Of a stretch of DNA of 64,000 bases, positions 50,109 through 61,362 are shown one piece after another (positions within the stretch are counted from its first letter, which is position 1; every line of letters begins with the position of its first letter). The position numbers were made by a program, and so were the translations under genes. Location of the stretch: the NCBI GenBank assembly GCA_947449535.1, contig CANFRP010000002.1:1-64000 (forward strand), in the 5' to 3' direction. The DNA is from Actinomycetota bacterium. GTDB lineage: Bacteria; Actinomycetota; Actinomycetes; Nanopelagicales; Nanopelagicaceae. The notes beneath the pieces were generated by a model that saw only the letters and a program-made list of their open reading frames with translations, did not search any database and was not told where the DNA came from.

Positions 50109-51332
50109 TTGTTTATTACGCGCAGTCACATGATGAAGGCAGCAGTTGCTGCCTCACTGACCGTTGCCCTCTGCCTTCCCACTTTTCAGATCGCTAACGC
50201 AAAGACCCCCAAGCCAACACAAGCGCAGATCGATGCCGCAAAAAAGGAAGAAGCGGCGAAAGCTGCCGCAGCAAAAGCCGCCCAGAGCACCCTAGATAAA
50301 GCCACGAAAACTCTTAATCAATTAATTGCAGTATCAAATGAAGCGGCTGCGAAATACCATAAAGCACAAGCAGAGCTCGGCATAGCAATTAGCCAAGCTA
50401 ACGCTGCTGCAAAGCATGCAGCAATCACGCAACAAGCAGTTGTTGCTGCAAATGCAACCATCGGCCGAATGGCCAGCAATGCTTACAAAATGGGTGGCGG
50501 GCTCTCAGATATCAACTCATTGCTCGATGCAAATGGGCCCCAAGATTTAATGGATCGCCTGGCGACACTTCAAAATTTAGGAACTTCAAACACAACTGCA
50601 TTGAAGCGCTTTCAGGCGGCAGAGGCCGTAGCAAAAGCGGCAAAAATCGAAGCAGATCGCACAAAAGCAGTTCAGCAAGTTGCCACAGATAAAGTTGCAG
50701 CAGCGAAGAAAATTGCAGATGATGCAAAAGCTGCCCAACAAAAAGAGGTTGATCGTCTTAAAGGAATTCAATTACAATTATCTAATGCGCTAGCAAAAGC
50801 TCGCAGTATTCGACTAACACTTGAACAACAACGTCAACTCGCGATTCTTGAAGAACAAAACGCGATTACTGCAACACAGACCCCTAATCAATTTAAAGTC
50901 TGGCCAGATAAGGGCTTCAAAGGTCGCGCATCAATCCGCTCTGATCAATCGATGCGTGATGCCGCAGTTGCTTATGCAAAGAAGCAAGTTCTTGCGCGCA
51001 AACCATATGTGTGGGGCGCCCAAGGCCCTAATTCTTATGATTGCTCCGGACTTGTTTATTCTGCATATAAATCAGCGGGCCTTGGTTATCCCAACTGGTC
51101 GCGACTAAATGCAGCGCTCTACTTTGTTGATACCAAGCGCGTTCCATTTAGCGAGCTACTTCCTGGTGACTTGCTCTTCTATTCATACGATGGAAGCGTG
51201 CAAAATATTCACCACATCACGATCTATGCTGGAAACGGCATGATGTGGGAGGCGAATTCCAAGAAAGTTGGCTTAATTTTCTCAAATATGTACAGCATCA
51301 AGGGCCTCATGCCTTCAGGTGGACGAGTTTAA
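50109..51332 (+). CDS. secreted NlpC/P60 endopeptidase with N-terminal coiled coil (RipA-like)
   Basis: signal peptide; Ala-rich coiled coil; YVWGAQGPNSYDCSGLVYSAYKSAG, PGDLLFYSYDG..HHITIYAGNG. Confidence 0.92.
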   Translation: MFITRSHMMKAAVAASLTVALCLPTFQIANAKTPKPTQAQIDAAKKEEAAKAAAAKAAQSTLDKATKTLNQLIAVSNEAAAKYHKAQAELGIAISQANAAAKHAAITQQAVVAANATIGRMASNAYKMGGGLSDINSLLDANGPQDLMDRLATLQNLGTSNTTALKRFQAAEAVAKAAKIEADRTKAVQQVATDKVAAAKKIADDAKAAQQKEVDRLKGIQLQLSNALAKARSIRLTLEQQRQLAILEEQNAITATQTPNQFKVWPDKGFKGRASIRSDQSMRDAAVAYAKKQVLARKPYVWGAQGPNSYDCSGLVYSAYKSAGLGYPNWSRLNAALYFVDTKRVPFSELLPGDLLFYSYDGSVQNIHHITIYAGNGMMWEANSKKVGLIFSNMYSIKGLMPSGGRV

Positions 51333-51371
51333 GAGTTCCTCTTCACAGCGCCTTTAACTACTCTTAGGCGT

Positions 51372-52343
51372 ATGAGCATCACGACGCCAGGCCTACTTGC
51401 AGTCCGCGCTGCAGTTGCGCCATGGCTAGATAAATGCGAAGCACATAGCGTTGTGTTGGTTGGTTGCTCGGGCGGTGCAGATTCATTGGCTCTTGCAATC
51501 GCGCTCCATGTGGAGAGCAAAGATCGAGAGATCAAAGTTATTCCGGTAGTCGTTGATCATGGACTTCAAGAGAATTCAGCAGAAGTCGCCCATCGAGCAA
51601 TCTCTGAATTGAAACGCATTGGCTTTACCGAGATTTTTTCACAACGCGCTCATGTCACCATGGTTGATGGACTTGAAGCATCTGCCCGTCGAGCCAGATA
51701 CCAAGTTTTTCAGATTGCAATTGAGAATTTTGGTGCGCAATATTTCTTCCTCGGCCATACCCAAGATGATCAGGCAGAAAGTGTCTTACTTGGAATTGCT
51801 CGCGGCTCTGGAACAAAATCTTTATCGGGAATGCCTTTTGTAAATCTTCCTTATATCCGTCCGATGATTTCGCTCTCCAGAGAAGTAACCCTGGCTGCCT
51901 GCGCGGAGAGCGGTGTGACACCATGGGAGGATCCGCATAATCTGGACCAAAGATTTGCGCGAGTTCGGGTACGCGAAAATATTTTGCCACTTATGGAGCG
52001 AGAGATCGGTCCCGGAATTTCTGAAGCTCTTGCCCGGTCTGCCAAAATTTTGCGGCAAGATGCAGAAGCACTTGATCAGTGGGCGGCGGAAATTTTTTCC
52101 GAGATTGACCCCCGTGATTTGGATATCCATGCCCTTGAGGCCCTTCCCGTTGCCGTGCGAGCAAGAGTTCTAAGATTGGCAATTTATGCCGCTGGCGCCC
52201 CTTCAGGCTCGATCACAGCCGACCATCTGGCCCCAATTGAGGCGTTAGTCACGGATTGGAAGGGGCAAGGGGCTACATCTCTACCGGGTGGTGTGAAGGT
52301 CTCGCGAATTTCGGGCAGACTTTCGCTCTTGAACCAGCCCTAA
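51372..52343 (+). CDS. tilS: tRNA(Ile)-lysidine synthase
   Basis: VGCSGGADSLALAIAL, VVDHGLQENS, GHTQDDQAESVLLGIARGSG. Confidence 0.93.
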   Translation: MSITTPGLLAVRAAVAPWLDKCEAHSVVLVGCSGGADSLALAIALHVESKDREIKVIPVVVDHGLQENSAEVAHRAISELKRIGFTEIFSQRAHVTMVDGLEASARRARYQVFQIAIENFGAQYFFLGHTQDDQAESVLLGIARGSGTKSLSGMPFVNLPYIRPMISLSREVTLAACAESGVTPWEDPHNLDQRFARVRVRENILPLMEREIGPGISEALARSAKILRQDAEALDQWAAEIFSEIDPRDLDIHALEALPVAVRARVLRLAIYAAGAPSGSITADHLAPIEALVTDWKGQGATSLPGGVKVSRISGRLSLLNQP

Positions 52344-52378
52344 GTCTTGTCCTAATACTTATCTATAAGAGGAGCACC

Positions 52379-52930
52379 GTGGATCTAGCAACAACAGGCA
52401 CTGATATTGAAAAAGTCATTGCAACACATGATCAGATCAATCAACGCCTCGCTGAAATTGCTCGCGATGTTGAGCGAGATTACGAAGGTCGCGACTTGCT
52501 CTTGATTGGCGTCCTTAAAGGCGCAGTGATGACTGTTGCAGATTTTGCTCGCACCCTTCAACGCCACGTTGAAATGGATTGGATGGCTGTCTCTTCATAT
52601 GGTTCCGGCACTAAATCCAGCGGTGTTGTTCGCATCCTCAAGGATCTTGATCGCGACATTACTAATCGCCACGTTTTGATTGTTGAAGATATCGTCGATA
52701 CTGGCCTAACCCTTGGCTGGTTAAAGGCAAACCTAGAATCTCGCGGCGCTGCCAGCGTTGAAATTTTGACGATGCTGCGCAAGCCAGAAGCTGCAAAAGT
52801 AGATGTTGATGTGAAATATGTGGGATTCGATATCCCGACAGAGTTCGTTGTCGGCTATGGACTCGATTTTGATGAGAAGTATCGCAACCTCGATTTCATT
52901 GGTGTGCTTGCTAAGCACATGTACGAATAA
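52379..52930 (+). CDS. hpt: hypoxanthine phosphoribosyltransferase
   Basis: VLIVEDIVDTGLTLGWL PRPP motif, GVLKGAVMTVADFAR; GTG start after AGAGGAGC. Confidence 0.93.
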   Translation: MDLATTGTDIEKVIATHDQINQRLAEIARDVERDYEGRDLLLIGVLKGAVMTVADFARTLQRHVEMDWMAVSSYGSGTKSSGVVRILKDLDRDITNRHVLIVEDIVDTGLTLGWLKANLESRGAASVEILTMLRKPEAAKVDVDVKYVGFDIPTEFVVGYGLDFDEKYRNLDFIGVLAKHMYE

Positions 52931-52943
52931 AGAGAGCCAATAA

Positions 52944-55037
52944 ATGACAACTAAGAAGCCAGCCACCAAGAAGAGCGCTGCCAAGAAATCTGCACCTCAA
53001 TTTAAGCCATCACAGCCCTCCAAGATGCGCAAGCCTGATCTTCGCAAAATCTTGCGCGGACCACTCTTTTGGATTCTCTTCGGACTTATTGCCGTAAGCA
53101 TTTTTGGTCGCATCTCTGGGAGTGGCAATCAATTCATCACAGTTGATACTTCTGTAATTTTGACCCAGCTCACTGAGGATAAAGTTGAATCAGCGATACT
53201 GGTTGATAAAGATCAAAAGATTCAAGTAATTCTCAAATCTGGAAATTATGTGAAGGGGTCGAGCAAGCTCTCCGCCTCGTATGTCACCGGGCAAGAGCCA
53301 TCGATTATTGCTCTTCTCAATGCCAATCCACCGCCAAAGGCATGGAACGTCAAAGTTCCGACCCAATCTGTATTAGCAACCCTTTTCTTTACCTTCGGGC
53401 CGCTCCTGCTCATCGGTTTCCTCTTCCTTCTCATGATGGGAAATGCGCAAGGCGGAAAGAAAGTATTTAACTTCGGCAAATCAAAGGCGAAGTTGCAGGC
53501 AAAAGATATGCCCACAAATACTTTTGACGATGTTGCTGGCGTCGATGAAGCAGTAGATGAGTTACGCGAAATTAAAGATTTCTTAGCTGACCCAAAGAAA
53601 TATCAAGATATGGGTGCAAAGATTCCTAAGGGTGTTCTTCTCTACGGCCCACCCGGAACCGGAAAAACTCTGCTTGCTCGTGCAGTTGCCGGCGAAGCAA
53701 AAGCACCGTTCTTCTCAATCTCTGGCTCTGAATTTGTTGAAATGTTTGTTGGAGTGGGCGCTTCTCGCGTTCGTGATCTCTTTGCGCAAGCAAAGGAATC
53801 CGCTCCAGCAATTATCTTCATTGATGAAATCGACGCAGTTGGTCGCCAACGCGGCGCAGGTCTCGGTGGCGGTCATGATGAACGCGAGCAGACATTGAAT
53901 CAACTCCTGGTTGAAATGGATGGCTTTGAAGGAAACGGCCAGGTAATTCTTATTGCTGCGACCAATCGTCCAGATGTTTTAGATCCAGCGCTGTTGCGCC
54001 CAGGACGTTTCGATCGCCAAATACCGGTTGATCGTCCCGACCTCAAAGGACGTGAAGCAATTCTTGAAGTTCATGCAAAAGGAAAGCCAATTGCTAAATC
54101 TGTAAAACTTCTTGATTTTGCAAAGCGAACACCAGGATTTACTGGTGCTGATCTCGCAAATGTTCTCAATGAAGCTGCACTTCTCACTGCTCGTGAAAAT
54201 GCCAAAGTTATTACAACTGAAGCGCTAGATGAAGCGATTGATCGAGTGATGGCTGGTCCACAACGCAAGACTCGTCTGATGACCGAAGAAGAGCGTCGAA
54301 TTACTGCTTATCACGAAGGTGGCCACGCACTTGTTGCGCGTGCGCTTCCACATACCGATCCAGTTCATAAAATCACGATCATGCCTCGCGGTCGCGCCCT
54401 TGGTTACACAATGATTTTGCCGGATGAAGATCGCTATGCAACTACGCGTAATCAAATGCTTGATCAATTGGCATATTCACTAGGCGGTCGCGCAGCAGAA
54501 GAATTGATCTTCCATGATCCAACTACTGGCGCCTCGAACGATATTGAAAAGGCCACCAACCTTGCTCGCGCCATGGTCACTCAATATGGAATGACCGAGC
54601 GAATTGGGGCAATTAAATTAGGCGTTTCTGAAGGCGAGCCTTTCCTTGGCCGTAACTACGGACATCAACGCGATTACTCTGAGGAAGTCGCAGGCGTGGT
54701 TGATCAAGAGATCCACGATCTCATCGCCAATGCTCATCAAGAGGCTTTCGATATTTTGGTGGAGAACCGCGACATCCTCGATGCGCTTGTAGTGGAACTT
54801 CTTGAGAAAGAGACGCTCCTTAAAGATGAGATCGAAGTAATCTTTAAGAAAGTAAAAAATGTTAGTCGCCGTCCGGCTTGGACTGGCTCTGCTACTCGCA
54901 CCCCAAGTAAGCAGCCACCAGTAAAACTTTCCCCCGCTAAATTAGTTATCAAAACGGATTCGGCAGTCGAAGTTGAGGCGGAAGCACCAGCGAAGAAGGC
55001 TCGAAAGAAAGCTGCTGTGGAACCTACTGATGACTGA
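52944..55037 (+). CDS. ftsH: ATP-dependent zinc metalloprotease FtsH
   Basis: [21 protein letters not shown] region, [11 protein letters not shown] (HExxH). Confidence 0.97.
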   Translation: MTTKKPATKKSAAKKSAPQFKPSQPSKMRKPDLRKILRGPLFWILFGLIAVSIFGRISGSGNQFITVDTSVILTQLTEDKVESAILVDKDQKIQVILKSGNYVKGSSKLSASYVTGQEPSIIALLNANPPPKAWNVKVPTQSVLATLFFTFGPLLLIGFLFLLMMGNAQGGKKVFNFGKSKAKLQAKDMPTNTFDDVAGVDEAVDELREIKDFLADPKKYQDMGAKIPKGVLLYGPPGTGKTLLARAVAGEAKAPFFSISGSEFVEMFVGVGASRVRDLFAQAKESAPAIIFIDEIDAVGRQRGAGLGGGHDEREQTLNQLLVEMDGFEGNGQVILIAATNRPDVLDPALLRPGRFDRQIPVDRPDLKGREAILEVHAKGKPIAKSVKLLDFAKRTPGFTGADLANVLNEAALLTARENAKVITTEALDEAIDRVMAGPQRKTRLMTEEERRITAYHEGGHALVARALPHTDPVHKITIMPRGRALGYTMILPDEDRYATTRNQMLDQLAYSLGGRAAEELIFHDPTTGASNDIEKATNLARAMVTQYGMTERIGAIKLGVSEGEPFLGRNYGHQRDYSEEVAGVVDQEIHDLIANAHQEAFDILVENRDILDALVVELLEKETLLKDEIEVIFKKVKNVSRRPAWTGSATRTPSKQPPVKLSPAKLVIKTDSAVEVEAEAPAKKARKKAAVEPTDD

Positions 55038-55644
55038 TATCAATCCAGTCTCCATGGGCCCACGCGATGGTGGCGCAACAGGTGAGTTCGATGCAGAACG
55101 CGCAGAACGCGCGGTCAAAGAACTTCTTATTGCAATCGGCGAGAATCCCGAGCGAGATGGATTGAAAGAAACTCCAGCTCGAGTGGCGCGAGCAATGCGG
55201 GAAAACTTTGCCGGACTTTGGATGCAGCCGGAGGATGTGCTGAGCACTACATTTGATATTGGCCACCAAGAACTTGTGATTGTCAAAGATATTGAAGTTT
55301 TTTCACATTGCGAACATCACCTCACACCATTTCACGGCGTTGCCCATATTGGTTACATCCCCGGGGAAGATGGACGTATTACTGGACTTTCAAAACTTGC
55401 TCGAGTTGTTGACCTCTATGCCAAGCGTCCGCAAGTGCAAGAACGTCTCACCTCACAGATTGCAGATGCGCTTGTCGAAGTATTAAATCCAGGCGGAGTA
55501 ATTGTCATTTTGGATTGCGAACATTTATGTATGTCGATGCGTGGCGTGAAGAAGAGCAATGCTCGCACCACCACCAGCGTTGTTCGTGGACAATTGCGAA
55601 ATCCAGCCACTCGCGCTGAAGCGATGAGTCTCATACTCGCATGA
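55030..55644 (+). CDS. folE: GTP cyclohydrolase I
   Basis: [40 protein letters not shown]; start at MTDIN overlapping ftsH. Confidence 0.96.
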   Translation: MTDINPVSMGPRDGGATGEFDAERAERAVKELLIAIGENPERDGLKETPARVARAMRENFAGLWMQPEDVLSTTFDIGHQELVIVKDIEVFSHCEHHLTPFHGVAHIGYIPGEDGRITGLSKLARVVDLYAKRPQVQERLTSQIADALVEVLNPGGVIVILDCEHLCMSMRGVKKSNARTTTSVVRGQLRNPATRAEAMSLILA

Positions 55645-56444
55645 CGCCAGAACGTACTTTGGTGATGGGAATCCTAAATGTCACACCAGATTCCTTCGCT
55701 GATGGTGGACGTCATTTTTCATTTGCGGCTGCACTCAATCGCGCAAAAGAGATGATCGTTGAAGGCGTCGACATTATTGATGTGGGAGGAGAGTCGACTC
55801 GGCCAGGTGCGCAGCGCGTATCCGAGGAGGAAGAACGAGATCGAGTTGTACCCATTATTACCGAATTGATAGAGCTCGGAGCGACGGTAAGTATCGACAC
55901 TATGCGCGCATCGATTGCTGCGGCAGCGATTGCTGCAGGTGCAACTTATGTCAATGATGTCAGCGGTGGACTTGCCGAAAAAGAGATGGCGGCTTTAATT
56001 GCCAATAATCCAAAGATTCAATATATCGCCATGCATTGGCGTGGTCATTCCAAAGATATGCAGTCTAAAGCTGAATATAAGAATGTAGTGAGTGAAGTGA
56101 AAGATGAATTGGAAGAGCGTGCAGAGGCGCTCATTAAAGCTGGCGTGAGCGCTGATCAAATCATTTTGGATCCCGGTATTGGATTTGCAAAGAGCACGGA
56201 ACATTGCTGGGAGATACTTCGCAATATCGAACGATTCCAATTACTAGGTTTCCCACTGCTCGTCGGTGCATCACGCAAACGTTTTCTTGGAGAACTCCTA
56301 GAGAACGCGGATCCAGATGATCGCGACTTTGCGACCGTGGCCATCACCACAGAAATGGCACGTCTAGGAATTTGGGGAGTGCGCACGCACTCTGTTCGTC
56401 CTCATCGGGATGCAATTGCAGTTGTCCAGGAGCTCGCGGGATGA
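55641..56444 (+). CDS. folP: dihydropteroate synthase
   Basis: [36 protein letters not shown]. Confidence 0.96.
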   Translation: MTPERTLVMGILNVTPDSFADGGRHFSFAAALNRAKEMIVEGVDIIDVGGESTRPGAQRVSEEEERDRVVPIITELIELGATVSIDTMRASIAAAAIAAGATYVNDVSGGLAEKEMAALIANNPKIQYIAMHWRGHSKDMQSKAEYKNVVSEVKDELEERAEALIKAGVSADQIILDPGIGFAKSTEHCWEILRNIERFQLLGFPLLVGASRKRFLGELLENADPDDRDFATVAITTEMARLGIWGVRTHSVRPHRDAIAVVQELAG

Positions 56445-56803
56445 ATGATCAGATATCTCTTACCGGAATTCAAGCTAGGGGATTCCATGGCGTATACCCA
56501 GATGAACGGCGCGACGGCCAAGATTTTATTGTTGATGCAATCTTGCAGATTAATTTGGATCCGGCAGCCCATACCGATGAGCTTTCGCTAACCGTTAATT
56601 ATGCTGAAATCGCAGTAATTATTGAGCAGGAGATTAAGGGAGAACCCGTAGATCTCATTGAAGCACTTGCGCTTCGCATCATTGAGAAGATTTTGGAAAA
56701 GTACGAATTGATTGAATCAGTGGCAGTTACCGTTCATAAACCATTTGCCAATGTGGGAGTAACGATCAAGGATATTGCGGTAACACTAGAGCGACAACGA
56801 TGA
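56441..56803 (+). CDS. folB: dihydroneopterin aldolase
   Basis: ARGFHGVYPDERRDGQDFIVDA, TVNYAEIA; start at MNDQISL. Confidence 0.94.
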   Translation: MNDQISLTGIQARGFHGVYPDERRDGQDFIVDAILQINLDPAAHTDELSLTVNYAEIAVIIEQEIKGEPVDLIEALALRIIEKILEKYELIESVAVTVHKPFANVGVTIKDIAVTLERQR

Positions 56804-57252
56804 AGATCGTCTTCTCGCTCGGATCTAATCTGGGTGATCGCGAAGATAATATTGAGAGTGCAATCACCGAGCTCAATAACTTGGTGGAGATCACTCATGT
56901 GTCGACCTTTCTTGAAACCGATCCCGTGGGAGGTCCAAAGCAACCTCAATATATAAACGCAGTAGCAATTGCGGAAGGCGATCTTGATCCCGAACAACTA
57001 ATGAAGGAAGTTTTAGCAATTGAGATGAAACTAGGTCGAGTTCGAGATGTTAAGTGGGGACCACGCACTATTGATATCGACATCATTGTGATCGATGATC
57101 TGACTATTAATTCACCAGGTTTAACTTTGCCCCACCCATGGGCGCATACACGTTACTTTGTTCTGGAGCCATGGCTAGAGATTGATCCGCAGGCAGAAAT
57201 TCCTGGCAAAGGGCTAGTCGCAGATCTCGTAGCGTCATTGGAAGATAACTAG
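56800..57252 (+). CDS. folK: 2-amino-4-hydroxy-6-hydroxymethyldihydropteridine diphosphokinase
   Basis: SLGSNLGDRE, WGPRTIDIDIIVID, LPHPWAHTRYFVLEPW. Confidence 0.96.
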   Translation: MKIVFSLGSNLGDREDNIESAITELNNLVEITHVSTFLETDPVGGPKQPQYINAVAIAEGDLDPEQLMKEVLAIEMKLGRVRDVKWGPRTIDIDIIVIDDLTINSPGLTLPHPWAHTRYFVLEPWLEIDPQAEIPGKGLVADLVASLEDN

Positions 57253-57295
57253 TAACCTTTACTCATCGAGCCCGGTACCCGGAAAGGACTGGAGC

Positions 57296-58078
57296 ATGAA
57301 TTTAGCGCTAAAGCACCCACTGGCCTTCGTGCCTACTATGGGCGCGCTTCATACTGGGCATCAATCACTTATTGAGATCGCAAAAAGTAATTGCAGCAAT
57401 GTTCTCGTGAGTATTTTCGTAAATCCGCTGCAATTTGAGAATCCGGAGGATCTCGCTAAATATCCTCGCGATCTTGAAGGAGATATCGAAAAGGCAGAAT
57501 CCGCTGGTGCCACTTTCGTTTGGTCACCCGAGCTAGAAGAGATTTATCCTGAGAATCCAGAGATTATTTCGGCAGGAGATCTCGGCAATAAATTTGAGGG
57601 CGTACATCGCTTTGGACATTTTGATGGTGTCCTCACTGTTGTAAAGAGACTTTTTGAGCTGGCATCTCCAGAGATTGCGGTATTTGGTGAGAAAGATTTT
57701 CAACAACTATTTTTGATTAAGAAGATGGTTAACGAATTGGATTTAGGGGTAAGAATTATCGATGCCCCGATTATTCGCGAAGAAGATGGACTTGCCATGT
57801 CTTCCCGAAATGTCAGACTTAACAAAGAGTCCCGGGCTGCCTCCCTAGTTATCTCGAAGGCGCTCAATGAGGCACGCGGCGCAAAGTCGATCAAATCTGC
57901 TCGAGATGTTTTGCATAAAGTTCTCGCCACTGAGCCAAATTTTCTCTTAGATTATGCCGAGATCATCGATGCCGATTCCTTTGAAATTGCTGGAGCGACT
58001 TGTGCATCACCACGAGCACTTGTTGCCGGTTGGATTAGCGGAGTTCGTCTGATCGACAATATGGTGATCTCCTTATGA
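57296..58078 (+). CDS. panC: pantoate-beta-alanine ligase
   Basis: FVPTMGALHTGHQSLIE, VSIFVNPLQF, FGEKDFQQLFLIKKMV, DGLAMSSRN. Confidence 0.95.
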   Translation: MNLALKHPLAFVPTMGALHTGHQSLIEIAKSNCSNVLVSIFVNPLQFENPEDLAKYPRDLEGDIEKAESAGATFVWSPELEEIYPENPEIISAGDLGNKFEGVHRFGHFDGVLTVVKRLFELASPEIAVFGEKDFQQLFLIKKMVNELDLGVRIIDAPIIREEDGLAMSSRNVRLNKESRAASLVISKALNEARGAKSIKSARDVLHKVLATEPNFLLDYAEIIDADSFEIAGATCASPRALVAGWISGVRLIDNMVISL

Positions 58079-59682
58079 AACTCTTAGCGGGCAAGCCCGG
58101 TTGGACCGTCAAAGCAGATGTCATTGTCGTGGGCTCAGGAGTTGCCGGACTGACGACCGCACTCAATATTCGTTCAAGTGGTCTATCTGTATTGCTTGTC
58201 ACTAAAGCAAAAATTGATGAGGGGTCAACAAAATGGGCCCAAGGTGGAATAGCTGCTGCACTTGGTCCGGGAGATACGCCCGATCAACATAAGAAAGATA
58301 CGTTGATTGCGGGTGCCGGATTGTGCGATACCGCAGCCGTCGATGTTCTTGTCAGCGAAGGTCCAGAAGCAGTTCGCAAATTGATTGCGCGGGGCGCAGT
58401 ATTTGATACCTCTGAAACAGGCGAAATTGCACTCACTCGAGAAGGTGGACACCTACGCAATCGGATCTTGCACGCAGGGGGAGATGCCACAGGCGCTGAA
58501 GTTTCGCGAGCACTTCTTTCAGCAGTAAATGATGATGATGGAATTGAAGTAATTGAGAATGCCCTTGCGATCGATGTTTTGCATGCCGCAGGTGGCGCAG
58601 TATGTGGTCTGACTCTTCACGTGATTGGCGCAGGAAGCCAAGACGGAGTGGGCCGGGCACTTTCCCGAGCCGTTGTTATCGCTACCGGTGGTCTCGGTCA
58701 GGTCTATGCCCAAACAACCAATCCATCAGTATCCACTGGAGATGGCGTTGCACTAGCCCTTCGTGCAGGAGCAGAAGTTGCTGATGTGGAATTTATTCAA
58801 TTCCATCCCACTGTTTTATGGCGAGATACAAATGTTGGGGGACAACAACCACTCATAAGCGAAGCTCTCCGCGGAGAAGGCGCCTTTCTTGTCAACGATA
58901 AAGGTGAACGATTTATGGTGGCCAAGCATCACCAAGCAGATCTAGCACCGCGCGATATCGTGGCGAAAGAAATCTTTATTCAAATGAAGGAATCTGGATC
59001 ACCGCATGTCTGGCTTGATGCAACACATATTCAAGATTTCGCTGCCCGATTTCCAACTATTTACGCATCGTGTATGGAAAATGGAATTGATCCAAAAACT
59101 CAGATGATCCCTGTCTCACCAGCATCTCACTATGCCTCCGGTGGCGTTCAAGTGGATCTCAATGGGCGCACCACAATTGCCGGTCTTTATGCTTGCGGTG
59201 AAACAGCTTGCACGGGTGCTCACGGAGCCAACCGCTTGGCGTCTAACTCACTTCTCGAAGGTCTGGTTTTTGGGGCGAGAATTGCTGCCGATATTGCTGC
59301 GAATATTCCGGCACAACTCGAGCCGGTTGAAGATTCCAACTCCGGATTACTTCTAGATCCCGCTATTCAATTGCCATTACAACTTGCGATGAGCCAAGGC
59401 GCTGGAGTGATGAGATCTGAGAAATCACTCACTGACACTCTGGGAATTCTTCAACAACTCTCTACTCGCACCACATCGCACCCCAATATTGCTGCCTGGG
59501 AAGTTTCAAATCTCTATCTGCTAGCAACTGCGATAGTTCGCTCCGCCCTGGAAAGAACTGAATCTCGTGGTTCTCATTGGCGAAGTGACTTTCCTGAAGT
59601 GAGCAGTCAATGGGAGAAACGCATTATTCAATCAATCGATAATTTAGGAATCTGGCACTCACGTACAGAGGTGGTTAAGTAA
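58075..59682 (+). CDS. nadB: L-aspartate oxidase
   Basis: VGSGVAGLTTALNI, STKWAQGGIAAALGPGD, FIQFHPT, GACTGAHGANRLASNSLLEGLVF-type motif. Confidence 0.95.
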   Translation: MKLLAGKPGWTVKADVIVVGSGVAGLTTALNIRSSGLSVLLVTKAKIDEGSTKWAQGGIAAALGPGDTPDQHKKDTLIAGAGLCDTAAVDVLVSEGPEAVRKLIARGAVFDTSETGEIALTREGGHLRNRILHAGGDATGAEVSRALLSAVNDDDGIEVIENALAIDVLHAAGGAVCGLTLHVIGAGSQDGVGRALSRAVVIATGGLGQVYAQTTNPSVSTGDGVALALRAGAEVADVEFIQFHPTVLWRDTNVGGQQPLISEALRGEGAFLVNDKGERFMVAKHHQADLAPRDIVAKEIFIQMKESGSPHVWLDATHIQDFAARFPTIYASCMENGIDPKTQMIPVSPASHYASGGVQVDLNGRTTIAGLYACGETACTGAHGANRLASNSLLEGLVFGARIAADIAANIPAQLEPVEDSNSGLLLDPAIQLPLQLAMSQGAGVMRSEKSLTDTLGILQQLSTRTTSHPNIAAWEVSNLYLLATAIVRSALERTESRGSHWRSDFPEVSSQWEKRIIQSIDNLGIWHSRTEVVK

Positions 59683-60557
59683 TGCTGAGTAATAATTTAA
59701 AAACCCAATTAGCTCACCTACAACTCGATCCGGAATATGTCGAAGATGTAGTACTTCGAACTATTGCCGAGGATTTGGCAGGCGGTACCGATGTCACATC
59801 GGTCGCTACTATTTCGGCCGACCAAACTTCTATCGCCGAATTTGCGCTCCGCAAATCGGGAACGGTATCGGGAATTCATATTGCAGCCGCAGTTCTTGAG
59901 AGTCAGGGAATTACTGATTACCAACTTCTCGTTGAAGAAGGCGCACATCTCTCTGAGGGAAAAATAATTATTACAGCGAAAGGAAATACTCGTGCGCTAC
60001 TTCTTGCAGAGCGCACCGCCCTAAACTTCCTGGGAAGATTAAGTGGTATTTCTACCGTCACCAAACAATGGGTTGATGAAGTTAGCGAATACCCCACCAA
60101 GATTCGAGATACTCGCAAAACCACTCCGTTGCTCCGTGAACTTGAAAAGTTTGCTGTGCGTATGGGTGGGGGAGTAAACCACCGAATGTCACTCTCTGAT
60201 GCCGCACTCATAAAAGATAACCACATAGTTGCTGCAGGTAGTGTCACTAAGGCCTTTACGGCAGTTAAAGCAAGTAATCCGAATATTCCGATTGAAGTTG
60301 AAGTTGATTATTTAGAGCAGCTCAAAGAAGTTGTTGCTGCAGGTGCAGATTTAGTTCTTCTCGACAATATGAGTCTTGAACAATGTCGAGCAGCAGTAGC
60401 AATGGTAGGTGGAAGTACAAAGCTGGAAGCATCAGGTGGGCTCACCCTTGCAAATGCTCGTGCATATGCAGCCACTGGTGTTGATTACTTAGCCGTCGGA
60501 GCGCTTACGCATTCAGCTCCGGTTTTGGATATTGGCCTAGATATGAAGGTGGTATAA
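59682..60557 (+). CDS. nadC: nicotinate-nucleotide pyrophosphorylase (carboxylating)
   Basis: ERTALNFLGRLSGIST, DTRKTTPLLRELEKFAVRMGGGVNHRMSLSDAALIKDNHI. Confidence 0.96.
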   Translation: MLSNNLKTQLAHLQLDPEYVEDVVLRTIAEDLAGGTDVTSVATISADQTSIAEFALRKSGTVSGIHIAAAVLESQGITDYQLLVEEGAHLSEGKIIITAKGNTRALLLAERTALNFLGRLSGISTVTKQWVDEVSEYPTKIRDTRKTTPLLRELEKFAVRMGGGVNHRMSLSDAALIKDNHIVAAGSVTKAFTAVKASNPNIPIEVEVDYLEQLKEVVAAGADLVLLDNMSLEQCRAAVAMVGGSTKLEASGGLTLANARAYAATGVDYLAVGALTHSAPVLDIGLDMKVV

Positions 60558-60559
60558 AA

Positions 60560-61336
60560 ATGTTACTGACAATCGATGTAGGAAATACAAATACCGTCCT
60601 AGGAATTTTTGATGGCGAAGATCTTGCGCGATCATGGCGAGTAAAGACTGATCCACGCGACACAGCAGATGAATTATGGATTCGCTATTCCTCACTCATT
60701 GATGGATTTCCAGTAACCGGGATATCTATATGTTCAACCGTGCCAGCCTCACTTCGTGAAATTCGTGCAATGATCGCGCGCTATTTTGTAGGCACACCAG
60801 CGACAATCGTCGAACCTGGCGTTAAGACTGGCGTCCCGCTTCTCGTTGATAATCCGAAAGAAATCGGTGCAGATCGCATCGTCAATACGCTGGCGGCCCA
60901 TGCTCTCTATGGCTCTGATGGTCCATGCATCGTTGTAGATTTTGGTACATCAACAAATCTCGACGTTGTTTCACCCAAAGGTGAATTTCTTGGCGGAGCT
61001 CTGGCGCCCGGAATCGAAATTTCAGTGGAAGCACTTGCTGCTCGTGCTGCACAATTACGAAAAGTTGAATTAGTTCAACCAAAATCTGTCATCGGTAAGA
61101 ACACAGTAGAAGCGCTGCAATCGGGAACAATCTTTGGATTTGCCGGACAAGTAGATGGATTAATCACCCGAATTACCGCAGAACTCGATGAGCTCTATCC
61201 CGATAGTGGAGATGTCTCAGTAATCGCTACTGGCGGCTTGGCCCCATTGGTTATGGGAGTCGCAGAAATGATCGATTATCACGAGCCAGATCTCACCTTG
61301 ATCGGACTTCGCTTGGTCCACGAACGGAATAAGTAA
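60560..61336 (+). CDS. coaX: type III pantothenate kinase
   Basis: MLLTIDVGNTNTVLGIF, GADRIVNTLAAH, VVDFGTSTNLDVV, GGALAPGIEIS. Confidence 0.96.
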   Translation: MLLTIDVGNTNTVLGIFDGEDLARSWRVKTDPRDTADELWIRYSSLIDGFPVTGISICSTVPASLREIRAMIARYFVGTPATIVEPGVKTGVPLLVDNPKEIGADRIVNTLAAHALYGSDGPCIVVDFGTSTNLDVVSPKGEFLGGALAPGIEISVEALAARAAQLRKVELVQPKSVIGKNTVEALQSGTIFGFAGQVDGLITRITAELDELYPDSGDVSVIATGGLAPLVMGVAEMIDYHEPDLTLIGLRLVHERNK

Positions 61337-61362
61337 TTTCGGTTGGTAGGCTTGCACACCTT

